DNA of 64,000 nt from Gp6-AA40 sp035649635. Its GTDB lineage: Bacteria > Acidobacteriota > Vicinamibacteria > Vicinamibacterales > UBA2999. The stretch spans positions 27,383-91,382 of the forward strand of contig DASRJE010000140.1 of NCBI GenBank assembly GCA_035649635.1. The letters are read 5' to 3'. Position numbers and translations under genes: made by a program. Below, piece after piece: positions 40,649 to 49,842 of this stretch (its first letter is position 1; each line of letters begins with the position of its first letter). The notes below the pieces were generated by a model. It worked only from the letters and a program-made list of their open reading frames with translations, searched no databases and was not told the DNA's origin.

Positions 40649-42553
40649 CTAGAAACACGGCAACCCGGTTACAGGATGCATACGGTCCGCTCGCCGGTCG
40701 CGGCGAACCAGGAGGCTATATCTTCCGCTACCGTTCCGCGCATCGTCAAAGTTCGTTGCGCCGAGGTTCTCGTAGTGCTCGTTGAGATACTGCATGACCA
40801 GCGGATAGCTCTGAGGAAACAGCTTGTCGCCGTTGAGCAGGATCACGACCGGCGCGGACTGCGAGGCGAGGATTTCCACGCTGCGAGCCTGAAAGCGCGG
40901 TTCCGACCAGTGCTGACCGAAGAACGTCCCGGCGCCTCCTGCGAAGCCGCGCTGCGCGAAGAAGTAGATGTCCGGCGCGTACCATCCGATGAGGACGCGA
41001 TCATTCCGGCCAGTGCACTCGCGCAGGTACTTCACGATTCCCAACTGCTCGCCTTTCTGCAGCCGCTCGAGCAGTGGAGGTGAGTCTCTTAGGCCGTTGG
41101 CGACCGCGATCACGTGACGAGGGCGGAATACTTCCGCCGGCATTCGCACTTGCCATTCCGCGGACAGCGACGTGCTCCAGACCGTTGCCGCAAATCCTAT
41201 TACCAACGCAGACTGGAGCAGTCGCCTGGTAAAACTCGGACGCATCTGCAACACGCGGTGAACCGTCCACGCCGCGAGAACCGCCGTCGGCGCGGCCATC
41301 CCGCCGAATCGGGCGCTGACTGGATCGCGCAGAATGAACGCGTTGAGCGCAAACGACAAGGCGACGACGCTCGCAATCGATGCGACCTCGACACGGGTCA
41401 TCGAAGACTGCCGCAGGTTCGCGACGAGAATGATCCCGGCGACCAGTGGAAGGAACCTGAACACGCTGTAGAGCACCGCGTCGGCGTTGGTCACGTTCCA
41501 GGCACCGGGCAGTAATCGCACTCGCAGCAACGGCAGCGCCCGTTGTGCGCGAAGCCACAACGGTTCCGATGGCACCGTGAGCTGCGCCCGGTCGATGCCG
41601 TCGGTGTCTTCGACGAGCGGGTCTGAGAGCAGTCCTCGCAGGTGATCTTTTGACGAATCACTGATGCGGTAAGCCCACGTTCGTTCGGCGGCGGTCCCGC
41701 GGAGCTCTCCCTCCGAGAGGCCATGCCGCGATTCAGCGGCCACCCGCGCCGCATCGTCCGCCTGCGGTGCCCACCTCACGAGAATCGAGGCGCCGGCCGG
41801 TGGCGATTCGACGATGCTGGCGAGTGCCGGGATTGAAAGCCGGGGCCGAATCGACAATCGCGTCCGCGCGGTTTCACGTCTTCCGTATGCCAGCATCTGA
41901 TCAACGGCATTGGCGACCCCGCCTTTGAACTGGACGAACACCAGGAACGGCAACACGAGACATCCGACGGCCATTCCGAGATAAGCCACTCGACGTGCAA
42001 GCGTCGTCCAGTCGCCGGCATGAAGAATCGCCATCGCGAGCACCGCGGCACCGCCAACGAAAATGCCCGTGTCATAGCGATACAGCGAGCCCGCGACAAC
42101 ACATGCCGCCAGCGCCCATATACGCGAGCGCAAGGGCTCTTCGACACAACGCCAGCACAGAAAGATCCCCAACGGGATGAAAAGCACCTTGTCGTAGTCG
42201 TAGGCGCGCGGAAACAACAGCAAAGCGAGTACGGCTGCAATGAACCCTGTAATGGACGACGAGGAGACTCGGCGAGCAAGCACGAAGACGAGGACGGTAC
42301 CGGCAGCGATAAGGGCAGATGTCAACAGCGCCTCGCCGAGGAGATTGTCGCCAAATATCTGCTGCACAGCCGCCGAGCTGTACTCCGTCAGAAAGTAGCC
42401 CGGGTCGAGAAAGTCACGAAATGGCAAGTCCCCGAACCGCGCGATCTGTCGACCTGACGAGATGCGGTGGAAGTGGTCGTCGAGGAGGATGACGGTCGAC
42501 AGCGAGAAGAAGAACGTGACGAGGCCCAGCGCCGCGCAAGTCAGTTGAAGCAT
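40649..42553 (-). CDS. Polytopic GT-C-like membrane glycosyltransferase with VEDT module
   Basis: 634 residues. First-loop motif LDDHFHRISSGRQIARFGDL (24-43) and PFRDFLDPGYF. PRAYDYDKVLFIPLGIFLCW and LYRYDTGIFVG are shared with the tandem copy 42541. Soluble module 256-322 (LVRWAPQADDAARVAAES to VEDTDGIDRAQ) is present here but missing from that copy. The C-terminus ends TGLPCF. It overlaps the upstream gene by 13 nt, so the two are a tandem duplication in one transcript. Confidence 0.74.
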   Translation of the reverse strand: MLQLTCAALGLVTFFFSLSTVILLDDHFHRISSGRQIARFGDLPFRDFLDPGYFLTEYSSAAVQQIFGDNLLGEALLTSALIAAGTVLVFVLARRVSSSSITGFIAAVLALLLFPRAYDYDKVLFIPLGIFLCWRCVEEPLRSRIWALAACVVAGSLYRYDTGIFVGGAAVLAMAILHAGDWTTLARRVAYLGMAVGCLVLPFLVFVQFKGGVANAVDQMLAYGRRETARTRLSIRPRLSIPALASIVESPPAGASILVRWAPQADDAARVAAESRHGLSEGELRGTAAERTWAYRISDSSKDHLRGLLSDPLVEDTDGIDRAQLTVPSEPLWLRAQRALPLLRVRLLPGAWNVTNADAVLYSVFRFLPLVAGIILVANLRQSSMTRVEVASIASVVALSFALNAFILRDPVSARFGGMAAPTAVLAAWTVHRVLQMRPSFTRRLLQSALVIGFAATVWSTSLSAEWQVRMPAEVFRPRHVIAVANGLRDSPPLLERLQKGEQLGIVKYLRECTGRNDRVLIGWYAPDIYFFAQRGFAGGAGTFFGQHWSEPRFQARSVEILASQSAPVVILLNGDKLFPQSYPLVMQYLNEHYENLGATNFDDARNGSGRYSLLVRRDRRADRMHPVTGLPCF

Positions 42554-44259
42554 GGCAGGGCAGTACGAGCGTCGATTCTCGCAGGAGAACGGTCCATACG
42601 AACGAGCACGAGGTAGTCGCCGTCGGTGCTCGGACTGTCGAAGTTGGTCCGGGCCGCTACGTTGTAGTGCTGGTCGATGTATTCAGTGAGGACGGGGTAC
42701 TCTTCGCGGACTCTCTCATCACCTGCGAGAGCAAGGATGATCGGCACTGAGTCTGATTCCAGTGCCTGGCGACTTCGCGTCTCGAATCGTTGATCCGACC
42801 AGTGACCGCCAAAGGTGACCACCATGCCGGCCGCAAAGCCGCGACGCGCGAAGAAGTACAGCTCTGGAACGAACCACCGTGCCAATACCTTGTCCGTTGG
42901 ACTCGTACAATCCCGCAGGTATCGCACCATCCTCGGAAACGCGCCTCCCGCGATGAGTTCAGGCCGCGGCGGTGATGCGCTCACTTGCCGGATGACACCT
43001 CGTGCATGCGCATTAGGACCGATTAATGCCGGGACGAAGCGCTCGGACCACGACGCAAGCCAGCCGAGACTGCACACGGCGAGCGCGAACGTCGTGAAGA
43101 CGATGGCGCTCAAAGCAAGCCGCAGCCTCACTCGTTTCACTTGCCATGCGCGCGCGGCGACCCACGTCGCCAGAATTGCCGTTGGGCCGCCAATTCCGCC
43201 GATTCTGGCGCCGATTGGCTCCCTCAGCACAAACAAGTTCAAGGCCAGACAGACGGCGACGATGCCTCCCAATCGCGCGAGTTCCTGGGCGGTGTTCCAT
43301 GGAGCTTGCCAGGCAATCGCCATGGCAATCACGGTGACGAAGGGCAAACCCCAGAAAAAGTAGTAGAGGAATGCCGTGGCGTTACCGGTGGTCCAGGCAT
43401 CCGGAAAGACGCGCAACTGAAGCGGTGGAAATCGTTGTTCGGCATGAATCCACAAGGGTTCCTCGGTCAGCGATGGTCGAGCGTGCGTCACCGGCGATGA
43501 CATCGACGCACGCCCAATGAAATCTCCGATGGAGAAGCGCGGTGCTCGACCGACCTCGGTCCTGGCCTTTTCTTTGACCGCGTAAGTCACGACCTGGTCG
43601 ATCGCGTCACCAACGCCGCCGAAGCCGACGACAGGAAGGAGGACTGCCAGTCCGCAGAGAGCGACCGTCAACCCACAGACGGTGATGCGCTGCGCACACA
43701 CTTTGGGCTCGCGCCAGTGCAACACCAGCATCGTGACCACGGCGGCAAGGCCGGTGTAGACACCGGTGTCGTACCGAAACAACGCGCCGATCGCAATGCC
43801 CGCGGCCAATTCCAGCGCTCGCCGTAGTCCAGGACGATCGACGTATCGCCAGCACAGGAAGATACCTAGCGGGTAGAACAACACCTTGTCGAAGTCGTAG
43901 GCTCGCGGCATCGCGAACAAGGTGAGAAGAGCGGCCACAAGCCCGCCCAGATAGGACCCAGAGATCCGCCGCGCGAGAGCAAATACGAGCGTGGCGCCGC
44001 TGGCGATGAACACAGTGTTCAACAGCATCTCGCCGAGCAGGTTGTCGCCGAACAGTAGCTGGAGGCCGGCGGAGCTGAGCTCCGTCATGAAGTAGCCCGG
44101 GTCAAAGAAGTCGTGAAACGGCAGCGCGCCGTAGCGCGCGATCTGCCTCGCGCGCGAGATCCTGTCGAAGTGATCGTTGATGATGCTGTAGGTCGAGATG
44201 GACACCGCAAGGGCGCCCAGCCAGAAGACAAGGATAGACGCGACGCGCGGCACCCTCAT
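42541..44259 (-). CDS. Polytopic GT-C-like membrane glycosyltransferase (no VEDT module)
   Basis: 572 residues, tandem paralogue of 40649. INDHFDRISRARQIARYGALPFHDFFDPGYF (26-56) is the first-loop motif; PRAYDFDKVLFYPLGIFLCW and LFRYDTGVYTGLAAV follow. Where the other copies have the roughly 65-residue VEDT module, this protein has a shorter loop (PVTHARPSLTEEPLWIHAEQ), so the module has been lost or was never acquired. Ends TALPCFN. It overlaps the FkbM gene upstream by 4 nt. Predicted to use a lipid-linked sugar outside the cytoplasm. Confidence 0.72.
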   Translation of the reverse strand: MRVPRVASILVFWLGALAVSISTYSIINDHFDRISRARQIARYGALPFHDFFDPGYFMTELSSAGLQLLFGDNLLGEMLLNTVFIASGATLVFALARRISGSYLGGLVAALLTLFAMPRAYDFDKVLFYPLGIFLCWRYVDRPGLRRALELAAGIAIGALFRYDTGVYTGLAAVVTMLVLHWREPKVCAQRITVCGLTVALCGLAVLLPVVGFGGVGDAIDQVVTYAVKEKARTEVGRAPRFSIGDFIGRASMSSPVTHARPSLTEEPLWIHAEQRFPPLQLRVFPDAWTTGNATAFLYYFFWGLPFVTVIAMAIAWQAPWNTAQELARLGGIVAVCLALNLFVLREPIGARIGGIGGPTAILATWVAARAWQVKRVRLRLALSAIVFTTFALAVCSLGWLASWSERFVPALIGPNAHARGVIRQVSASPPRPELIAGGAFPRMVRYLRDCTSPTDKVLARWFVPELYFFARRGFAAGMVVTFGGHWSDQRFETRSRQALESDSVPIILALAGDERVREEYPVLTEYIDQHYNVAARTNFDSPSTDGDYLVLVRMDRSPARIDARTALPCFN

Positions 44260-45191
44260 TCAACGTCGATGAGCTGCCGGCCGGACTCTTCGACCCACTT
44301 GAACACGTCTAATTGCTTCTCTCGGATCAACTGGTTGTATTTGTCCGGGATGCGATACACACGGGCCGGTTCGCAGGCTGGAATGTCGGGCCCGACGTCG
44401 TTGCGAAGAAAAAAAGCGTTGACGCCGGTCGGTTCGACCGCAACGAGGCGATAACCCTTGCTCGCGGAGAGTCGCGTCATCGCCGCAAGCGAGGCGCCGT
44501 AGTAACAGAATCGGTGATCGCGTCGACTGAATTTCGGATCGTAGGGGACTGTGACCGCTCGCTTGGCGCCGAACATCGAGTTGTATTCGAGCATGAGCAC
44601 GCGTGGGCTGCAGACGGTGATGGCCTTCCACACCCAGTAATCGTTGCCATCGACGTCGACGCTCAGCAGATCGACCTCGCCCGCGTAGCCATGTTCCTCG
44701 AGCAATGCATTGACCGATTCGGGAGTGATCCACGCCGACACGGCGGTCGTACGTGGGAAACGCCGGCCCGCGTACTCCACTTTCCCTTTGTCGCCTTCGA
44801 CCAGGAGGCCGCACCAGCCGAATTCTCCGGCGAGCATCGCCGCATTACCGCCCGAAGCGCCGCTTCCGAGCTCCACGAATCGCCTGTTGGTGACACCGAC
44901 CTGCTCGAACAACGCGAGGAGAATACCGTCCTCCTGGTTCTGAGACGCGAGTCGAAAACGGCTGGCGGTGAGCCGCTCGGGATACGGAAGGCTGCGCGCA
45001 TCGACGTACGCGGCCCTGACGAGGCCATCAACGCCGGCCTGCAGAAGACGGAGCTGACGGAACACTTCCTCGTGCTGTTCCCGCAGTGAAGTCAGATCTT
45101 TCTCAATGCGGTGGATCCGCTTGGCAATCGTCAGCGGCGACGTCGTCGGTTGTCGCCACTGTGCGAGACGTGCCCGCAGCCAGTCCATCAT
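44256..45191 (-). CDS. FkbM-type methyltransferase, paralogue 3
   Basis: 311 residues with an N-terminal coiled-coil-like segment (KRIHRIEKDLTSLREQHEEV). Motifs: FRLASQNQEDG, FVELGSGASGGNAAML, GLLVEGDKGKVEYAGRRFPR, DLLSVDVDGNDYWVWKAI and VLMLEYNSMFGAKRAVTVPYD. Third copy with 19450 and 27716. It heads the minus-strand group down to 37635 and is coupled to the next gene by 4 nt. Likely sugar O-methyltransferase; three such copies suggest three methylated positions or residues. Confidence 0.88.
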   Translation of the reverse strand: MMDWLRARLAQWRQPTTSPLTIAKRIHRIEKDLTSLREQHEEVFRQLRLLQAGVDGLVRAAYVDARSLPYPERLTASRFRLASQNQEDGILLALFEQVGVTNRRFVELGSGASGGNAAMLAGEFGWCGLLVEGDKGKVEYAGRRFPRTTAVSAWITPESVNALLEEHGYAGEVDLLSVDVDGNDYWVWKAITVCSPRVLMLEYNSMFGAKRAVTVPYDPKFSRRDHRFCYYGASLAAMTRLSASKGYRLVAVEPTGVNAFFLRNDVGPDIPACEPARVYRIPDKYNQLIREKQLDVFKWVEESGRQLIDVE

Positions 45192-45227
45192 CGACTTAGT
45201 ATCTCCTGAACGCGCGTCCGCGCGCCC

Positions 45228-45710
45228 TTATCGGCTGCGCGCCTTGACTGCTGCGCGAGTCTCCCGGTCGATCTCGCGCCGGCGGATTGTCTCGCGCTTG
45301 TCGTGCGCCTGTTTGCCCTTCACCAGGGCGAGGGCAACCTTGACGCGGCCTTTCTTCATGTACATCCGCAGCGGAACCAGCGTCAGTCCTTTCTCGACGA
45401 CGCGGCCAGTCAGTTTCTGGATCTCGTGACGATGGAGGAGGAGCTTGCGGTCGCGACGTTCAGCGTGGTGGGCATAGCCGGTGTGGCTGTAGGGACTGAT
45501 GTGCACGTTCAGCAGCCACACTTCGCCCTTGTCGACCCGTGCGTAGCTGTCGCGCAGGTTCACCGAGCCTTCGCGGATGGCTTTCACTTCCGTTCCGAGC
45601 AGGACGACGCCCGCCTCCCACGTGTCGAGAATGTGGTAGTCGTGGAAAGCCTTGCGGTTGTCCGCGATGTTGCGTTCGGCTTTCTCGCGCTCGGTCTTCT
45701 CAGCGGCCAT
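45228..45710 (-). CDS. smpB: SsrA-binding protein SmpB
   Basis: 160 residues. Binds tmRNA and delivers it to stalled ribosomes in trans-translation. Family sequence is clear: NRKAFHDYHILDTWEAGVVLLGTEVKAIR, VNLRDSYARV, HISPYSHTGYAHHAERRDRKLLLH, and basic C-tail KGKQAHDKRETIRRREIDRETR. The start is ATG at 45710; the frame upstream to 45764 is not conserved. A housekeeping gene inside the polysaccharide region; no ssrA gene is visible nearby. It is divergent from the BON-domain gene. Confidence 0.97.
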   Translation of the reverse strand: MAAEKTEREKAERNIADNRKAFHDYHILDTWEAGVVLLGTEVKAIREGSVNLRDSYARVDKGEVWLLNVHISPYSHTGYAHHAERRDRKLLLHRHEIQKLTGRVVEKGLTLVPLRMYMKKGRVKVALALVKGKQAHDKRETIRRREIDRETRAAVKARSR

Positions 45711-45862
45711 GTCTGGCGCGAATCGTACCACGCACGCCGGAGGCCTGGAGAAAACGGCACGCAACGGATGCGCTCAATATAGAGATGTGGTGGAATAACG
45801 TACGATTCAGCGTAGAGCGCAGGCTTTCGCCTGCGCGGCATGTGCCGACCTGGGAGGTAGGT
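45711..45862. promoter_or_regulatory. Divergent intergenic region smpB / BON gene with hairpin
   Basis: 152 bp between divergent starts; promoters for both genes must lie here or upstream, but I see no convincing -35/-10 pair. It contains a hairpin GCGCAGGC-tttc-GCCTGCGC (45817-45836) in the leader of the BON gene, similar in style to the other dispersed hairpins, and the Shine-Dalgarno GGGAGG at 45852-45857. Confidence 0.45.
45852..45857 (+). promoter_or_regulatory. Shine-Dalgarno GGGAGG fixing the BON-protein start
   Basis: GGGAGG lies 5 nt before GTG at 45863 and directly sets the start of the lipoprotein with its signal peptide, rather than the longer open frame beginning at 45539. Confidence 0.7.
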
Positions 45863-46342
45863 GTGTCAACACCGCGCGAGGCAGTGTCGAAGCTGGTGGT
45901 AGCGTGCCTGATCGCCGTCGTATGTGTGGCCTGCGGTCCGTCGGAAAACGACATCAAGAGCGACGTGCGAGCACGGCTCGACGCCGATCGGGCGATTGCT
46001 TCGCTCGCACTCTCGGTCGAGGTGAAACGTCAGGTCGTCTACCTTTCCGGCAGGACGGCGACGCAGGCCGAGCAACAGCAGGCGGTGGCGCTCGCACAGG
46101 AGGCCAAGGGCGTCAAGCTGGTGGTCAACGACATGTGGCTGAACAACACCAGCCTCGCGGACAAAGTGAAAGAAGCGCTCGCGCAGGACGCCGTCGTCGG
46201 CAGGATTCCGATCGAGGTCGAAGCGCAAGGCAAACTCGTCAGGGTGTCGAGCGATCAGACCAATCGCGAGGAGCGCGAGCGGATCATCAAGATCGTCTCC
46301 TCGGTCGATGGCGTGGCGGAAGTCGAAGATCGGATGAAGTAG
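45863..46342 (+). CDS. BON-domain lipoprotein
   Basis: 159 residues from GTG. N-terminal signal peptide (about 1-23: basic start then LVVACLIAVVCVAC) with a cysteine at 24 followed by GPSEND, probably a lipoprotein cleavage site, although C at -3 is atypical. Two BON-like repeats follow: DIKSDVRARLDADRAIASLALSVEVKRQVVYLSGRT and DKVKEALAQDAVVGRIPIEVEAQGKLVRVSSDQTN. BON proteins (OsmY, DolP) act in the periplasm or at membranes. The gene ends 2 nt before the convergent gene 46345. A cell-envelope role is inferred. Confidence 0.85.
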   Translation: MSTPREAVSKLVVACLIAVVCVACGPSENDIKSDVRARLDADRAIASLALSVEVKRQVVYLSGRTATQAEQQQAVALAQEAKGVKLVVNDMWLNNTSLADKVKEALAQDAVVGRIPIEVEAQGKLVRVSSDQTNREERERIIKIVSSVDGVAEVEDRMK

Positions 46343-46344
46343 CG

Positions 46345-47982
46345 CTAGTCGACGATCTCGAAACGCTCGGGATCGATTCGCGCCGTGTCCTCCACGGCGG
46401 CGTTTTGCAGGACGGCGCGGACACGATTGTGCGTCGGCCGGCGGAGGCGATACTCCCAGGTCCGCTGCCGCGGGTCGCGCGCCACACGCTGCGCATCCGT
46501 TAATCCCAGTTGCGTTTCCAACTGTTGCCTGACGCCGTCGGTCACATCCGGTTTCCAGCGAACATCAAACGGCGCGGACAGCGGCTTCGCGGCCGCAATA
46601 GGAAATCGACGTTCAAATAGCACGAACGTCCAGACTGGATCTCGACGTGGGTCATCGGGCGCGCTGTTGAGGGCGTCGGTCCGCAGGGTCGTCCAGATCG
46701 CGTCATGTGGCCTCGCCGCATCGGGTTCGGCGGCCCGCTCCACCCATTCCTGGCGGTAATCCCAAGCCGTATCCCGCAACTGAAAATAGGCTTCGGCATT
46801 GCGCACCACCCAGGCGACGCCAATCAATGTTACGCAACCGATCATGAGCTTCCGTCGCCATCCTGCATCGGGCATTCGAGCGAGTAGCGCCACGAGGCCG
46901 ACGTACAGCAACAGGCCGTACCCGACGCCTGCCATCATCCCCACGCGGTCGCGCGTGTAAGGCACACCGAAAGCACTGCCGAATACGAGTAACGCCAGAC
47001 CAGCCCCGCACAACAGGCGATCCCTCGGCGACATGTGTCGAAAGAAGACGAGCCCTGTTGCGATAGCCACCGTCGTCAGCAAGGAGGACGCGACGTGCAC
47101 CCAGCGCCAGTAAGGCACGTTGCCATCGAGCAGCGCAGCAGTGAAGCCGAAGATCCCGTCTCGAGGTTCGGACGCGACGACGGTGAGGAATGTCGCGCCG
47201 ACGTTGTACAAGCGAAAGAGCCACGGCGAGTCCCCAAAGCGAGCTTGCAACTGCGGCGGACTCAATTGGGAAAAGCCAAAACCGGACTCCGTATGAAACG
47301 ACGGAGGAGCGGCCACCATGCCGAACACCAGACGAATCGCGGCGTAGGCCGCCACTCCCGCGAATGCCCACGCCAGCGCTCGACGGTCCACTGCCGGGGC
47401 CCTCATCAACCACAGCACCGGAAGCACCGCGATAATCATCACACCCCATTCGACCGACAGCATGGCCACAAGCACGATGGGGAGATAGATCCAGGTTATC
47501 GACCGTGCTCTGGCATCGACGCCGATCGCGATGGCGAGCAGCAGAAGGATGAGCACGATGGACCCGGCATTGACCGGCCAGAATCCAAACAGGATGCGGG
47601 AGGTATGCAGGCCGGCGATGCAACTGAGGGCGATGCATCCCGCAGCGGCGCGCTGCGCGCCCACCGGCTGACACAGCCAAATCACCAGCGCGAGCACGCA
47701 TGCGAACTGCAGCAACACCAGCGTCTGGTACGGCCACAGGTGCATACCGAACATCTCGTATGACGCCTTCAGGGCGAGATGGAACAGCGGCCGATACTCG
47801 AGATCGGGCCCGAACGCATTGGCGACCGTCTCGGGCCAGTCGAAGTGGTTGGCTTCGCTCAATGAGTCATAGGCAACGACGAACCAGGGGATTGCATAGA
47901 AGGCACTTCCCAAGGCGATCACCCAGCCGAGCGCCCAAACGAATGGAACCGGGGAAAGTCGAACCCGATCGACGTAATTCAT
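46345..47982 (-). CDS. Polytopic membrane protein (YRPL type) with C-terminal VEDT module
   Basis: 545 residues, paralogue of 32176-33858. About 11 hydrophobic segments; LEYRPLFHLALKASYEMFG after the first helix, GLHTSRILFGFWPVN, and the late loop VPYTRDRVGMMAGVGYGL. The soluble tail (470-545) has FDVRWKPDVTDGVRQQLE and ends VEDTARIDPER, the same module as in 32176 and in the loops of the PVRDF-type proteins. A membrane glycosyltransferase role is inferred only from topology and neighbours. Confidence 0.7.
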   Translation of the reverse strand: MNYVDRVRLSPVPFVWALGWVIALGSAFYAIPWFVVAYDSLSEANHFDWPETVANAFGPDLEYRPLFHLALKASYEMFGMHLWPYQTLVLLQFACVLALVIWLCQPVGAQRAAAGCIALSCIAGLHTSRILFGFWPVNAGSIVLILLLLAIAIGVDARARSITWIYLPIVLVAMLSVEWGVMIIAVLPVLWLMRAPAVDRRALAWAFAGVAAYAAIRLVFGMVAAPPSFHTESGFGFSQLSPPQLQARFGDSPWLFRLYNVGATFLTVVASEPRDGIFGFTAALLDGNVPYWRWVHVASSLLTTVAIATGLVFFRHMSPRDRLLCGAGLALLVFGSAFGVPYTRDRVGMMAGVGYGLLLYVGLVALLARMPDAGWRRKLMIGCVTLIGVAWVVRNAEAYFQLRDTAWDYRQEWVERAAEPDAARPHDAIWTTLRTDALNSAPDDPRRDPVWTFVLFERRFPIAAAKPLSAPFDVRWKPDVTDGVRQQLETQLGLTDAQRVARDPRQRTWEYRLRRPTHNRVRAVLQNAAVEDTARIDPERFEIVD

Positions 47983-48027
47983 GACCCTACGGGCTGATGT
48001 CGAACGTGAACATGGTTGCGATGAGCA

Positions 48028-49842
48028 TCAGGGTGCCGAGGTCACCACCCACGCGTGGATGTCAAATCCGGATTCCATCATCGGAACCCGAAAACGATCG
48101 AGTTCCCGGTGCTTCAGCCCCAGAGACGCAAGCCGACGCTCCCATTTTTGCAAGGATTCCGGCCGGTCCGAGACAATCGTGAGAATGATGTCTGTATCCT
48201 GAATTGCGCGAATCACCTGCTCCGGCATCTCCTCCACGTCGGGCAGCGGAGGCTTGCTCAAGTAGTTCATCGACGTCATCGTTCTGATCGAATATCCCAT
48301 CCAGTCAAGTCTCACCGGACAACCCGGCAGCGGGCTGATCCTCTCGTCCTGGCTGAACCAGATCGCGACTCGGTGGTAGAGCGGATCGATCGAGAACATC
48401 CGTGAGGCTGCTTCGACAATCGCTCTATACACCGTTGGCTGAACCTTGCACGGATCATCCGCCGCATAGGACTGCGGTACGTCGGCGACAAGCCGGTTCC
48501 CTATCGCGAAGATGATGACGAACAGATACGCGGTCGCGATCGAGGGGCGCCAGAGGTACATGACGAGAGGAGCGAAGAAGACGATACCCCCTGCGAGAAT
48601 GACAGTCGGCGTCATCCACGCTGCGATTCTCGACAAGGTCGGTACGTTTCCGACTAGGCAAATCGCCATCAGCACTGTGGTCGCCGCGATCGTCAGCGCG
48701 CAGCGTCGCTCGAGTGATTCGGGCCACGCACTGGAGAGCAGGCCGGCGAGGGCGAGGAACGCACTGAGATTCAACGCATACACCAGGTTATCCCCCCAAT
48801 CGAGGACTGGCTGGCCCAGTATCTGCCACACGATCGCCAATATCCCCATGCCGAGGAACTGAACAATCAATGCGCGTGGTATCTGTCGATTGCCGTCCGG
48901 TGCGGCACGCCTCCCAAGGAGCAGGAAGACAATCCCGGCAACAAAAATAGCGGCAAGCGGCGCGAGATACCTCGACGTCAAGATCCACCCGAAATCCGAC
49001 AGGGGGCGGCCGGCGATATCAGGTGAACCCGACAGAAAGCGCATCACCTTGCGAATCAGTCCCGAGAAAAACAGAAAGTCCCTGCCGACTGCCCAGTTGA
49101 TCGAGCCAAGGACGCCTGTGACCAGCAACGCTCCAACGAGAGTCCAGCCTAAACGGGAGAACACCAGGCGGCCACTCGGCCACCGACCGCCCTCGGCGCG
49201 TGACGCGGCGAGGTGCATGTAGAGCAAGGCGGGGAACAGGTTCACAGTGGTGAGATTCGCGTGCACTGTCAACGCCGCCATACCCCCCGCGAATGTCAGT
49301 GCAGCAGCACTGCCACGGAGCGACGACGGGAGAACCAGGACCCAGAGAGTGGCCAGAAAAAGCGGGCCCGACGGTGTGTTGTGGTAGTCCCAGCCGCCCG
49401 GCCCATGCATATGCGTATAGAACCCGAGGCACAAGGCGACGACCGCGCTGAGGCTGGTTTGGCGCAGCAGGACGTAGGTCGCGCCAAAGAACGTAAGCGG
49501 CAGCGCACAAAGAAATATGGCGTGCAGCAAATACGCAGCCGGCATTGTCGGCATGAATCGCGTGATGCCATGACCAACCAGAATCCATGGGAGACGAGCC
49601 AGTTTGTACTCTTCAGGCGAGTAGTCGAGATCCTCGTAGAGCCGAAAGAAGCCGACATATTGCCAGGGATCGAGAAAGCCTTCCGGCGTGAAGAACCAAT
49701 CCCTGTTGACGATCAGGAGGACGAGCGGCGCCAGCGTGACCAGGAGGCCCGCCATGACGACACCAGTTGTCGAGGAATTCGGGAGCACTGGTCGCGAGCT
49801 CCCGACAACAGGCTCAGTCGCCTGATTCGAAGCCTTTGACAT
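48028..49842 (-). CDS. Polytopic membrane protein of polysaccharide locus
   Basis: 604 residues, about 12 hydrophobic segments. First loop WFFTPEGFLDPWQYVGFFRLYED, then YTHMHGPGGWDYHNTPSGPLFLATL and LTVHANLTTVNLFPAL. The C-terminal 120 residues are soluble. It resembles the protein at 56671-58413 (DAWVYHGFFHHLET, DYVDGAVIAYM, LHSNIGAAFTFPSIL); both appear to be a distinct GT-C-like class with an aspartate-containing first loop. It overlaps the GT2 gene by 29 nt, so the pair may form a lipid-sugar relay. Function unproven. Confidence 0.68.
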   Translation of the reverse strand: MSKASNQATEPVVGSSRPVLPNSSTTGVVMAGLLVTLAPLVLLIVNRDWFFTPEGFLDPWQYVGFFRLYEDLDYSPEEYKLARLPWILVGHGITRFMPTMPAAYLLHAIFLCALPLTFFGATYVLLRQTSLSAVVALCLGFYTHMHGPGGWDYHNTPSGPLFLATLWVLVLPSSLRGSAAALTFAGGMAALTVHANLTTVNLFPALLYMHLAASRAEGGRWPSGRLVFSRLGWTLVGALLVTGVLGSINWAVGRDFLFFSGLIRKVMRFLSGSPDIAGRPLSDFGWILTSRYLAPLAAIFVAGIVFLLLGRRAAPDGNRQIPRALIVQFLGMGILAIVWQILGQPVLDWGDNLVYALNLSAFLALAGLLSSAWPESLERRCALTIAATTVLMAICLVGNVPTLSRIAAWMTPTVILAGGIVFFAPLVMYLWRPSIATAYLFVIIFAIGNRLVADVPQSYAADDPCKVQPTVYRAIVEAASRMFSIDPLYHRVAIWFSQDERISPLPGCPVRLDWMGYSIRTMTSMNYLSKPPLPDVEEMPEQVIRAIQDTDIILTIVSDRPESLQKWERRLASLGLKHRELDRFRVPMMESGFDIHAWVVTSAP

